Shown here in pieces: positions 21,201-30,617 of a stretch of 60,000 bases of DNA. Under the pieces are notes generated by a model. The model saw only the letters and a program-made list of their open reading frames with translations. It did no database searches and was not told where the DNA came from. Origin of the DNA: Bolinopsis microptera (Eukaryota; Ctenophora; Tentaculata; Lobata; Bolinopsidae); contig NC_087074.1 of NCBI RefSeq assembly GCF_026151205.1, positions 18,142,712-18,202,711 on the forward strand, in the 5' to 3' direction. Each line of letters starts with the position of its first letter. Positions within the stretch are counted from its first letter, which is position 1. Position numbers and translations under genes: made by a program.

Positions 21201-21855
21201 AATCTATTGCATATTAATTATTATTAAACTAGAATCCTATTACTAATCTAAGCATTCTGTCACTTTTTATTTTGTTTACTGACTTCATTAACTTAAGTAA
21301 TTTTCCTGTCGCTATCATTGTATTAATCGGTTAAAGAATACAAAACTTGACATTAATCTCATTCAGTGGGAGGAGATATCGGACCCTGTTCTAAAGAAGA
21401 AGTATCAGGAGAAACTTACTATTCTTGTTAGTATTTTCAATATTATATGAATATCATAATGATAATCATATTATATTATTATTAATATTATTATTAAGAA
21501 ACTGTTTACACCATTAAAATATTCAAAACCCCTAACAGAAATCAAGTCATCTTAAAATGGTGATCAGTACAGATCAAGACAGCTAGAGTAAAAATTTGTT
21601 TCTCCAAGCAACTCTATCATCGGCTTATATCTTAAGCTTATTAAGATCATTCAAAGAGTTAAGTTTTAAACCTCTACGGGTCAAATCACTCACAAACTTC
21701 TGATTTTCACTTCCAGCACATCAGTCAATATTAAAGTCCTAAAATTCATTACTTCTCAATATGATATATCTTCTTTTCAGACCCACAACATACTAAAGGA
21801 GTACGTAGATCACATAGCCCTCGCTTTGGAGGAACAACTGGGCAAACCCTTCTGA
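18277..21855 (+). CDS. MYCBPAP: MYCBP-associated protein, C-terminal nine exons (5' part not found)
   Basis: Exons: 18277-18464, 18613-18771, 18898-19002, 19107-19225, 19544-19680, 20728-20792, 21051-21155, 21367-21426, 21781-21855. All borders are AG/GT and phases agree to TGA at 21853-21855 (336 residues). The first exon encodes an Ig-like (ASH-type) segment, PGEELSIPLIF to VTLKGIAL. The second has LLVDELVRGV, a Pro-rich stretch and NPYLHYQ, hallmark text of MYCBPAP. A Lys-rich linker and a helical end (NILKEYVDHIALALEEQL) follow. In mammals the protein binds MYCBP and is linked to testis and cilia. The mammalian protein is over 900 residues, so about 500 N-terminal residues are missing. 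The receptor at 16754 lies where the preceding exons would be. The first exon starts at an acceptor, not an ATG. Confidence 0.85.
19321..19530. repeat. 30-bp minisatellite in a MYCBPAP intron, six copies plus degenerate tail
   Basis: The unit CAACTATAAACACCCACTAA plus GCTAAACTAA is repeated six times almost without change (19321-19500). Shortened CTAACAACAGTAAG copies follow, up to about 13 bases before the next exon's acceptor. Confidence 0.95.
20031..20069. repeat. Poly-C tract with GGCCCCC cores
   Basis: The tract reads CCCCCCCGGCCCCC and then a C run of about 25, in the intron between MYCBPAP exons 5 and 6. It carries the same CCCCCGGCCCCC core as the foldback tips at 40.7 and 41.4 kb. 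Confidence 0.9.
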
Positions 21856-22220
21856 GCATACCGTCACCCGCTGGAACATTGTCGATAATTTTGTTAGTTA
21901 TTTATCAGTTATAGTTGAACGATGTATAGCTAGCTCTTTATAAAGTTATAATTAAGACTAAGAGTCGCCTGGTAGTTTAGTGGTTTCATACTATGGTTTT
22001 CACTTTGAATACGACCTTGGACCGATTCAGATGTACTTATGTACTATTAAACAACTTCACTGCAGATGTTCATGTATAAATTTTGTAATTAATAAGATGT
22101 ACATTGTAAAACAAAAGTACAAATTGTACGTGATGCAGGGTTGTCTCCCTATTTTCAATTTTGTCCACTTTTATTCATAAATTGCATTTTTAATTTTGTT
22201 TGGTTGAGTTGATAACTGAT

Positions 22221-22253
<33 letters not shown>

Positions 22254-22879
22254 TCATTGCATGCAGCATTACTACAAGTACAAGTTGAATAACATGCAGC
22301 ATGAGCCACGAAAAGGGAAATGCGTATTTGGTATAGCGTTACCTTATACTCTTATAGTTATAGTTATACCAAGCTCTTGTATTGCGTGTGTCTAGCAAGT
22401 TCAGTTGTTGCAACCCCTCTACTATGCATGCCGTGCGCGAAGCAAATGCAATGACAACCTCATCAGCTCAGAGCTCCAATCAAATCGGAGATTTTTGTAG
22501 AATACATACATACATGCTACATGAAAAAGTTTCCTCTTAGTCGTTTGGGTGGCCTCTTAGAGTTAGTAATAGTCGTTGGAGTGGCCTGCCACCTGCATCA
22601 GTACACACATCCCTTGTACTGTGTAGTTGTACCACTACTACGGCGTAATTAACAGGTTCCTCTATTTATACTATAGTCTATTCCACTGATCGGTTCAGTG
22701 CTAACTGTCGTACTGCATCAGGCATCTCGACTGATACATGATGTTGTCAACGCCTGTAAAGTCTTATATTTAGCAGTTGTATCAGTACGTCGTGACCCCC
22801 ATTTTTGTAAGTGTCGAACGACTAGACTCTAGCGTTACTGGGCCGCGCTCAGCTTGGTTGACGATGTCAACCCATCGAG
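21856..22879. other. MYCBPAP 3' flank and intergenic DNA with a poly-G tract
   Basis: No gene was seen. At 21970-21982 a TGGTAGTTTAGTGG string resembles a tRNA A box but lacks a matching B box. A G run of about 25 lies at 22227-22252. The rest is AT-rich, becoming CpG-richer after about 22790. Confidence 0.5.
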
Positions 22880-22908
22880 ATCGTTGCTCTGCGAAGCAGA
22901 GCAACGAT
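22880..22908. repeat. Perfect 13-bp hairpin
   Basis: ATCGTTGCTCTGC, a GAA loop, then GCAGAGCAACGAT. It lies in a CpG-rich repeat block whose GTTGACGATGTCAA neighbour recurs near 23609. It is probably part of a mobile element rather than a terminator. Confidence 0.8.
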
Positions 22909-23050
22909 GCGAAGCCAGAATGCTAGTTCGCGCGGCGCGTCGAAGCGGCGAAGTCCTCCAACGCTCAGCCTGTCAATGCAAATGTCATTCCGCCGAATCT
23001 CTATGATTATGAACATAAACATAATAGCCTGAGGTCCCCAGTACAGGCAA

Positions 23051-23806
23051 CTTTGTCATACGTTGTATGACCCGCCGCGCACGAAGTGCGCGGCTCCCCT
23101 GTATCGTCAGGACGATAAAGTGAAACGACCGTGGGGGTCGCAACGTGATACAAAGGCAACTGTAGCGTTTCTGCTAATCTACGATATTACAGGGAGCCGG
23201 GCGCACTCGCGTGCGCGGCGGGTCATACATGATACAACGTACGACAAGTTAGCAGCATCGGCCTCGAGTGCACAGGCCATCCAGGGCCTTAGCCTTTTCG
23301 GAGTTACCCTAGCTGTCGATCGCTTTCCATGCATAGTTGTCCATTGTTAATGGACTAGCACGGCACGCGCTACTTAAACTTTCAGCTTCGTAGCACTTGC
23401 TTCGGGCTATTTCGAGAAGAAAGCAGAAAGCGGCGCGCGCTACTTCGAAGAAATTTATACGAGTAACATCCGTCAAACTCAACATGCATACTGCATATAA
23501 TGATATAATAGTGCATAATTAAGTTTTCTTTTCACTCCAATAAAAAATTTGATAACCTAGTCTTTGGTTGCATCACGTTGCGACACCCACGGTCGTTTCA
23601 CTAGGTGACGTTGATTGACGATGTCAATCCTTCGCATCTCGCCGATCTGCTTAATCTGTGGTTGCGAGAAGCATATTTGATGCGCGCGCGACCCAGTAGT
23701 GCATCGCGCTACAATAGGTGACGATACAGGGGGATACAGGGGGAGCCGCGCACTTCGTGCGCACTTCTGACTTCGTGCGCGGCGGGTCATACAACGTATG
23801 ACAAGT
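23051..23806. repeat. Nested inverted repeats with GCGCACGAAGTGCGC palindromes
   Basis: The left arm (23051-23155) contains GTCATACGTTGTATGAC, CCGCGCACGAAGTGCGCGG, GTATCGTC and GTGAAACGACCGTGG. The right side holds the reverse complements at 23562-23608 and 23724-23806. A third partial arm lies at 23192-23250. Several segments are themselves palindromes. No open frame of note lies inside. This looks like a CpG-rich foldback transposon with internal rearrangement. Confidence 0.7.
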
Positions 23807-23925
23807 CTTTGGTTATTGTTATATCATGACTTCATGACTGACTCCCATTTTCGTTTCACTATACACTAGTGGCGCGAACTAGCCACGATACAGCCGCGCG
23901 CAGATCTTTCACGAGTGACAAGCTG

Positions 23926-24225
23926 GCTAATATTAAATACTAGTGGACTCTATGCAGCTCTCCCAGCGCCCCTAATTTTACTGATCGGGAGGTCACATTT
24001 TATTGAGTCAGTACAGGCTAATATTAAATACCAGTGGACTCAGCTATGCAGCTCTCCCAGCGCCCCTAATTTTACTGATCGGGCCGAGGTCACATTTTAT
24101 TGAGTCAGTGCAGGCTAATATTAAATACTAGTGGGCTCTATGCAGCTCTCCCAGCGCCCCTAATTTTACTGATCGGGAGGTCACATTTTATTGAGTCAGT
24201 ACAGGCTAATATTAAATACTAGTAG
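23926..24225. repeat. Satellite of about 91-97 bp, three copies
   Basis: The unit runs from GCTAATATTAAATACTAGTG through ATGCAGCTCTCCCAGCGCCC to GAGTCAGTACAG. Copies differ slightly in length (an extra CAG and CCG in the second). A further partial copy lies beyond the LTR element, at 25444-25515, so the array was interrupted. Confidence 0.9.
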
Positions 24226-25443
24226 TGTTGTAGAGTTGAAAAAGGGTCTTTAAGTGGAAAGAAATTAGTGGTCACACTGGTCGAACGGTCACAGAGGCGA
24301 CTTCTTGTATGACGTTATGGAACTAGATTAACAGTAGGTCAATCTAGTTAAATTAGGATATAGAGTGTAGCTTCTATATTTCTTGAGAACAGGGAACAAC
24401 GAATACGATTGGACTGATAATAGATGAACTGATAAAAAATGTAAATCTACAAAACTTGTTAAGAAAGGACTTCGAAAAACTCACGAGAGAACAGGACTCC
24501 CTCTTCTCTTACCCCCGAAAAGGACTGCGCCGCGCGTGTCAAGTAACGCCACGGAATCACGTGATGTGATCTGAGATCACGTGATGTTACAAGGCACTCA
24601 CAGGCTCGCAGGCAGCTCTCTTCCAACGTAAGAGACGAGAGCTCCTATACAATTAAAACATATATCAATATCAGCTTACAACCTGCAACACATGACCATA
24701 TAAATAAAAAGATGACGATTTATACATAAAAAATAAATCGTTATACACTCATACAATCCTATAAATGAATACTAAAGGTATCTAAAAGCTCAATAGCTGT
24801 AGGCTTATTGGCTAAGAAAGAAACACATTTAGTAACAACAATAAATGTGAATAAAATAATTTAAGGACTGAAATAATTTAAGGACTAAAATAATTTAGGG
24901 ACTAGTACAGTCGGGACCTGGTCTAAATAGCTGAAGGCTTATTGAGACCAGTGAGGACATCCCACCGTGGCCTCCAGATGTTGTAGAGTTGAAAAAGGGT
25001 CTTTAAGTGGAAAGAAATTAGTGGTCACACTGGTCGAACGGTCACAGAGGCGACTTCTTGTATGACGTTATGGAACTAGATTAACAGTAGGTCAATCTAG
25101 TTAAATTAGGATATAGAGTGTAGCTTCTATATTTCTTGAGAACAGTGAACAACGAATACGATTGGACTGATAATAGATGAACTGATAAAAAATGTAAATC
25201 TACAAAACTTGTTAAGAAAGGACTTCGAAAAACTCACGAGAGAACAGGACTCCCTCTTCTCTTACCCCCGAAAAGGACTGCGCCGCGCGTGTCAAGTAAC
25301 GCCACGGAATCACGTGATGTGATCTGAGATCACGTGATGTTACAAGGCACTCACAGGCTCGCAGGCAGCTCTCTTCCAACGTAAGAGACGAGAGCTCCTA
25401 TACAATTAAAACATATATCAATATCAGCTTACAACCTGCAACA
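24226..25443 (-). mobile_element. Miniature LTR (TRIM-like) retrotransposon with almost identical 465-bp LTRs
   Basis: Direct repeats at 24226-24690 and 24979-25443 are each 465 bp and begin TGTTG and end CAACA. I see one difference (GAACAGGGAAC against GAACAGTGAAC). The interior is only 288 bp and has no coding frame. Read on the minus strand, the interior starts TC followed by TGGAGGCCACGGTGGG. A TGG beginning just inside an LTR is what a tRNA primer-binding site looks like, so orientation is probably minus. The LTRs contain paired CACGTGA palindromes. It must use proteins from another element. The flanks do not show a 5-bp target duplication. Confidence 0.8.
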
Positions 25444-25515
25444 CGGGAGGTCACATTTTATTGAGTCAGTACAGGCTAATATTAAATACTAGTAGACTCT
25501 ATGCAGCTCTCCCAG

Positions 25516-25700
25516 CGGTACTTGACGATAAACGCGTGATTATCGCAGGATCGTCTTGTTATCGCACGATAATTGTGATGTCGTACTGTTATCGCACGAT
25601 AATTGTGATGTCGCGTACTGTTATCGCACGATAATTGTTATGTCGCACTGATATCGCACGATAATTGTGATTTCGGACTGTGATTGCACGATAATCGAGA
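25516..25700. repeat. Array of about five TTATCG-CA-CGATAA inverted motifs
   Basis: Units of 30-33 bp (GTTATCGCACGATAATTG followed by TGATGTCGTACT, with variants) repeat about five times. Each carries a 6-bp inverted motif with a 2-base spacer. A related cluster lies at 28428-28560. Such subterminal motif arrays can be transposase-binding sites at the ends of DNA transposons; that is inference. Confidence 0.75.
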
Positions 25701-26606
25701 ACATATCAAAAATAGATTTTACTAAGTTACTACAGTTGACTTGATAATGTACATGGTATGAATTCTGATCTATTTGAATTAGAAAGATGGTGCATTTGGG
25801 TATTCATACTTTGTGATAACAAGAATATAATGATCGCTGTTATGTAGATACAATAATTGGCACACCGCACCTAGCTACCTAACGTTTACTGATAGTGATA
25901 CCAGGTCATAAATACCTATTAAAATTCTTTTTCTTCTATGGTGATATTTCACATGATGCATGTACCGTAAGCAGCCTCATATATATTACGATTAACAGCT
26001 TGACACTCTAATAGGTAATGATCATCATAATCAATAATGTTATCATGGTTTACCCATGCAAAGAACAGGACTGATGCACGTATTCCGATTTATTTCATAT
26101 TATCATCGAAAACATAAATATTTCATAACTTCAGTTATTATGGTTACTGGACGGCGCTCACTCTCAGCCTGTCATTCCGCCGAATCTTTATGTTTATGAA
26201 CATAATACTAATAGCCTGGGGTCCCCAGGTAATTATTATGGTAGTATTTTATCCGGGAAAACGGTCCCATTGAATGTCATGACCATATATAGTTCATTAC
26301 TGCAACATTATCAAGCATCGCAAAGTCCACACAACGAATTAAAATATGATCCTATGGCAGATTAAAAATGAAAGAATGTCTCGCGCGCACAAATATTATA
26401 GTAGGAACACACATTTTCACGTTGCTAAAGATTAATATGATCTGCGCATTCCGTTTATTAATTGTGGCAAATTTCAATTTAGAACTAGAATTTGGTGGCG
26501 GTTGTTTTAGAGAGCGGTCACATATGACTTCAGCAGCCAAGGTTTACAAATGAAAATGCGTTATTGATTTAATGTACGAATAAAATTGTTATAAAATATA
26601 AATTGT
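25701..26606. other. Intergenic AT-rich region with a dispersed repeat fragment
   Basis: No gene was seen. The segment near 26163-26226 (CAGCCTGTCATTCCGCCGAA then AATAGCCTGGGGTCCCC) also occurs near 22965-23045 and, inverted, near 28638-28705. Confidence 0.5.
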
Positions 26607-26782
26607 ACAAGATATAGATGGGCTCATAACTAAGCCTCATACAAGATGTAGATGGGCTCATGACTAAGCCTCATACAAGATGTAGATGGGCTCATGACTA
26701 AGCCTCATACAAGATGTAGATGGGCTCATGACTAAGCCTCATACAAGATATTCATATAGATGGGCTCATGACTAATCCCTCT
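26607..26782. repeat. 34-bp minisatellite, five copies
   Basis: The unit ACAAGATGTAGATGGGCTCA plus TGACTAAGCCTCAT is tandemly repeated. The last copy merges into the 3' end of the minus-strand open frame at 26752-27014, whose final codons match the unit. Confidence 0.93.
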
Positions 26783-27014
26783 ATATCTAAAGCTTCGAGA
26801 TAGTTAATGTTGTCTTCATCAACCTCATTACACCATGAGTTTTCACCTGATACTTCAGGTGAAATCCCATGGTGTAATGAGGTGACGGGTGCGGGTGATG
26901 GTGGTGGGAGTGGTGACACCGGTGCGGGTGTCACACCTGCAGTTGTCACAACTGTTCTTACTCTTCTGGTCCTTCGGAGAAAACCTTTGCTCTTTTTCGT
27001 TTTCTGGTTATTCA
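26752..27014 (-). CDS. Hypothetical Pro-rich downstream open frame (87-88 aa)
   Basis: It starts one base after the stop of the three-exon gene at 27017 (TAA then A-ATG). It begins MNNQKTKKSKGFLRRTRRVR, then has a Thr/Val/Pro-rich middle, then a long palindrome-coded stretch and an acidic end (NEVDEDNINYLEALDIEGL). It may be 3' UTR, or a frameshifted continuation of the upstream protein. Composition is protein-like, but no family was recognised. Confidence 0.3.
26823..26882. repeat. Long imperfect palindrome (hairpin) with 15-bp perfect outer stem
   Basis: CCTCATTACACCATG (26823-26837) pairs with 26868-26882. An inner stem TTTCACCTGA pairs with TCAGGTGAAA around a TACT loop. Because of the symmetry both strands encode nearly the same peptide (SLHHxxSPxxSGExxWCNEV). 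Confidence 0.85.
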
Positions 27015-27016
27015 TT

Positions 27017-27835
27017 TTAGCTAAATAACATAGTGGTGAGTGACTGAATAAAATCATTTTCTTTCAGACCCACTTCCCGCACCATGTCCTCCGTAACTGC
27101 TGACCCTGAAAAGGAATATAAATCAAGTTTCTGTGTTACAAACCACTATTATACTAGTTTCAAGAGCTTATTTTATGAAACAATATCACTTATGTACATC
27201 ATGTGCGACTTAATCATTCTATGCATGACATGGATGAATCTGGTTTAGATTGGTTGCAACCCAGATGGATTGTAGTTCAATTATTAACTGAAATGGTACA
27301 CCGCTAGTTTCCGCTAGCTTCCGCCAGGTATTCGCTGGCTTCCGCTGGTAATAATGGTGCATGGCGAATTTGCGCGCAATATATGTCCGCTAGGCATCCG
27401 CTAGCTTCCGTAAGACTTACGCTAGTTTCCGCTAGCTATCCGAAATTGCCACTAGGTCCGATAGTTTTTCCGTAACTTAAATCTGCAAAATCGGCTATAT
27501 ACGGACCCGTGATATCTTACCTTCTATATGGCAGAACCTGCCGACAGCCTCCCGTATCTCCTTATCATTTACCAGTGAGGGGTTCCGCCCCCTAAACTTC
27601 CTAGATAGAACATTATTACTACAAACATTAATCAGTTATCTTACACTGAATAAACAATCGCACAGTTTAAGCCCAAAGGTAAATGTATATTTTATTACTA
27701 TACTAACTTAAGAATACATACAATATTTTTAATGAAATAGCAGTTAACTCACTCCCATTGCTGCTTCCTCTCCCCGAGCGGTTTCAGCTGCCGGGTCACA
27801 GTTAGCCCCGCAAACATTCTCATTCTTTGTGACAT
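27017..27835 (-). CDS. Three-exon gene for an unrecognised 83-residue protein
   Basis: Exons on the minus strand: 27835-27753 (ATG to a GTGAGT donor), 27600-27521 (TCTATCTAG acceptor, GTAAGA donor) and 27105-27017 (CCTTTTCAG acceptor, TAA stop). Lengths 83, 80 and 89 sum to 252 bases, and phases 2 and 1 join without a stop. The product starts MSQRMRMFAGLTVTRQLKPL, has KFRGRNPSLVNDKEIREAVG centrally and ends ENDFIQSLTTMLFS. A basic amphipathic N-terminus hints at organelle targeting but is not proof. I do not recognise the family. None of its exons exceeds 30 codons. An alternative acceptor in exon 2 would join another frame of exon 1, but this needs a less usual splice site. Confidence 0.5.
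27300..27475. repeat. Degenerate cluster of TTCCGCTAGC-like motifs
   Basis: About ten variants of CCGCTAG(C/T)TTCCG occur in 170 bp inside intron 2 of the 83-residue gene. CGCTAGCG-like cores are partly palindromic. Origin unknown; probably a decayed minisatellite. Confidence 0.6.
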
Positions 27836-27878
27836 GCCTACACTTTATTAGTTTAGAGATTCCCATAATATTACGTAA

Positions 27879-28046
27879 GGGGTCGTTCACATATTACGTA
27901 ATCCATTTTCGGAACATTTTTACCCCCCCCCCCCCCTCCGTAATCAGTTATGCAGTTTTACACAAGCTATTGTGTCAAAATTACACTAGCGTAATCATTT
28001 GGAAACCCCCCCCTCAGCTGATGACGTAATATGTGATCACGACCCC
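27879..28046. mobile_element. MITE with GGGGTCGTTCACATATTACG ends and TAA target site
   Basis: Terminal inverted repeats GGGGTCGTTCACATATTACG and CGTAATATGTGATCACGACC+CC flank 168 bp with C runs. TAA lies on both sides, a 3-bp target duplication of the kind made by PIF/Harbinger elements. Diverged relatives lie near 13170-13290, 37690-37860 and 53644-53775. It lies just upstream of the 83-residue gene. Confidence 0.75.
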
Positions 28047-28149
28047 TAATCAATTTTAAATAAGCAGAGAATGTATGACAAATGGTATTCTCCACTATTT
28101 GTATCTATGAAACATGCATGCAGCCTGCTTGTTGTAGATAGCAAAATAT

Positions 28150-28210
28150 AAGTGACGTCACAGCAGGAACAACGTTACAAAATGTTAAATTGAAATAATG
28201 GCGGCATTGT
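28150..28210 (-). promoter_or_regulatory. CRE and YY1-like motifs, candidate promoter of the 83-residue gene
   Basis: A full CRE palindrome TGACGTCA (near 28152) and AATAATGGCGGC (near 28195), a YY1-type site, lie about 320-370 bp upstream of the minus-strand ATG at 27835. Motif evidence only. ATGGCGGCATT followed by GTGAGT could alternatively be a tiny plus-strand first exon. Confidence 0.3.
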
Positions 28211-28427
28211 GAGTCTCGAAGTGCATTATAGGCGTGCATTATTATAGGCGCGGCGTTACCAGGCGCTGAAATTCAATAGCGCTCGATTCTAAGTTCGATT
28301 TGAAGATATCAAAACTCCAACTTAAATGCGCGGCACTACATTATAAAACAATAAAATCACATTATAAAAACTTGGAAATATTGGTATCAATTAGAAAACG
28401 TGTAAATTATTTTTAACAAATTTTATC

Positions 28428-28560
28428 GTCCAATTATCGTGTTATCGTTGTGTGATTGCGCAATAATTGTCATATTTGCGATTATCGTTTGATATAAACG
28501 ATTATCGTCCGATTATCGCGCGCGCGACGAATATCGTGCGATAATCGGCAGTACAACAGT
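28428..28560. repeat. Second cluster of TTATCG/CGATAA motifs
   Basis: It contains ATTATCG, CGATTATCG, CGCGCGCGACG and TATCGTGCGATAATCGG. The motifs match the array at 25516-25700, and ACGCGCGTTT follows at 28563. The two clusters bracket about 2.9 kb that includes the 83-residue gene. Confidence 0.65.
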
Positions 28561-28964
28561 AAACGCGCGTTTTATCAATTTATCAATTTATCGTCGATTA
28601 TTATTTTATGTACGAATAGAATTTACAAATTTTCCACCGGGACCTCAGGCTATCATGTTCATAAACAATAGAGATTCGGCGGAATGACAGGCTGAGCGTG
28701 GCCCAGTAATAAATATTGTAAGCTCAAATATTTTTTATCTCAAATATTTTTTCTCTCAAATATTTTTTCCAAATTAATGTGTAATTTGACTGAGCTGATT
28801 ACGATCTTGTAAAAATATTCCAAAATATTCGATATTTTAGAAGTTATGGGCATTTTGAACGAGAAATTATCCATTTTTAATCAATATTAGGATATGATCA
28901 AAAATATCAAATATAGAAATGTTTTATCTCATATCTGAGGAAAAATGGATTTACTGCCTTTCTC

Positions 28965-29050
28965 TTGCTCTAACCAGAGCTCTCTCGCTTGCAGTAGCGC
29001 GCGACCGCCGTCACGCAGTACACGTATACACATGGCTATGTGAAGCCTTT
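28965..29050. repeat. Dispersed repeat, copy 1 (second copy 30323-30450)
   Basis: GCTCTAACCAGAGC, CTCTCGCTTGCAGTAGCG, GCGACCGCCG and CGCAGTAC-CGTATACACATG-GCTATGTGAA occur in the same order at 30323-30450. That second copy has an extra insert of about 50 bp. Confidence 0.8.
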
Positions 29051-29145
29051 CTCATTTCTATAATTAACAATTAAGGAATCAGTTAAAATCAATTTTGATA
29101 AAAGGCAGTAAGGCCGCAATTCCCTCCGAAAAGGATTTAATTGAC

Positions 29146-29236
29146 GATGTTGTTATACCTTCTGTATAACAAGTTTAAACTTCTTCTTTCAACGTTTTGG
29201 TAGAGAGGATTTGTTATACCTTCTGTATAACAAGTT
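29146..29236. repeat. Two identical 9-bp-stem hairpins, 62 bp apart
   Basis: TTGTTATAC-CTTCT-GTATAACAA occurs at about 29149-29171 and again at about 29211-29233, each followed by GTTTAAACTTCTT or GTTTTAACTTCTT. Function unknown. Confidence 0.8.
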
Positions 29237-30480
29237 TTAACTTCTTAACTTTAAGCTTAACAACGCTCTCCCACAGTTCAACTGATTAACGGAAGATCAC
29301 TTTAACAACGAAGTAATACAGCCGTCAACTCAGTGGCTGATTACTAACACAGTCAACGCGTCCACGACTAGGAACAGGACACACCGCCTGGACACCGGAC
29401 ACCACTCTTATCCCAGCATATCTGCACTACAACGTGACGTCACAGCAACATCGCAATACGTGTCCAAGCAGACTTCAGCAAGGAGGGACTTCGATTCGGG
29501 CATGGGAGATTTCCCACGGACTTTACCCTGTTACTGAACAGACTCTTTACTCCCATCTTTATCGTCTTGATATTATACTTATTGTCAACGTTACTTTTAT
29601 TCGTATTTTATCCAACCGTTTTAATTGTTCAACGTTAGACAGGACCTAAAACTAATAGCCTATAAACGGGTCATTTATAATAATGTCAATTCATCGCAGC
29701 TCAGCGAGGCCCAGTAGCGCATGTCGCCGATCTAGCGAGGAGCATAATTGAGTGTGCGGTTTCGAGAAGCATAATTGAGTGCGCGGCGCAGTAACGCATC
29801 GCGCTACAAAAAGGATGTAAGTCCAATGCAGATGGAATAATAGCTCAGTTATTTTGGAGAAAAATAGTTTTGATAGATCAGTGTTGGTGAATTTATGCTT
29901 TTAAGCATGTTTAGGACATACGCAATATGACAATTATTTATTTACAAATAGATGTCAAAATTAACCTCGTTTATGCGAGTAAAATTACCTAAAAAACGAC
30001 GAACACATTTGTTAAACGTTTTTAAAATAGGATAATGTTTTGATAAATTTTTTAATAATACTGTTTTTGATAAATAATTAATGTCGGTGAGGAAATATTT
30101 ATCATATATTTTTTCTCATAGTGCGATGATATTTTGTAGACATGTGTGATGATGTGATATGATGTCATAAATTTTACTTTCATTTGTCCCATTTTCTCAA
30201 AATGACATCGATGTGACTTACTGCCTTTTCTCAGGGAACGACAAAATAGTTATCGAAATTGTACATTTACTAGAGTCTATAATCTATATTAAAGTCATGA
30301 GGTTCATTGTCAAGTATTTCGTTGCTCTAACCAGAGCCCTCTCGCTTGCAGTAGCGCTGCGACCGCCGTAGGCGGCAAAGGATATTCAAGGATATTCAAC
30401 TTGTGAAACAAGCGTGTCACGCAGTACGCGTATACACATGGCTATGTGAAAGTATTTCGTTGTTAGAAAAGTGGGGTCAG
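29237..30480. other. Intergenic region without supported gene
   Basis: A CpG-containing stretch (29330-29480) holds another TGACGTCA (near 29435). A 71-codon open frame at 29434-29649 has no recognised features. The CGCATCGCGCTACAA motif near 29800 also occurs near 23700. The rest is AT-rich. Confidence 0.4.
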
Positions 30481-30617
30481 GTGTTAACCTTAGGTATTGG
30501 TACCAGTAACTACACCGTTGTTATATGAAAAGGTAGTAAAGAATCGTATCAAGTCATACAGTATCAAGTCATACGCTTATACAGCAAAGCCCTGGGAAAT
30601 ACATAATTAGTGATATA

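Noticed and set aside
21962-22020. tRNA-like A box (TGGTAGTTTAGTGG)
   Set aside because: No matching B box and no cloverleaf could be drawn downstream.
22880-22908. Bacterial-style terminator hairpin
   Set aside because: The window is clearly eukaryotic, and the hairpin lies in repeat DNA without a T tract.
23051-25700. CRISPR-like array from repeated palindromic units
   Set aside because: Units are contiguous satellites or inverted repeats without unique spacers, in an animal genome.
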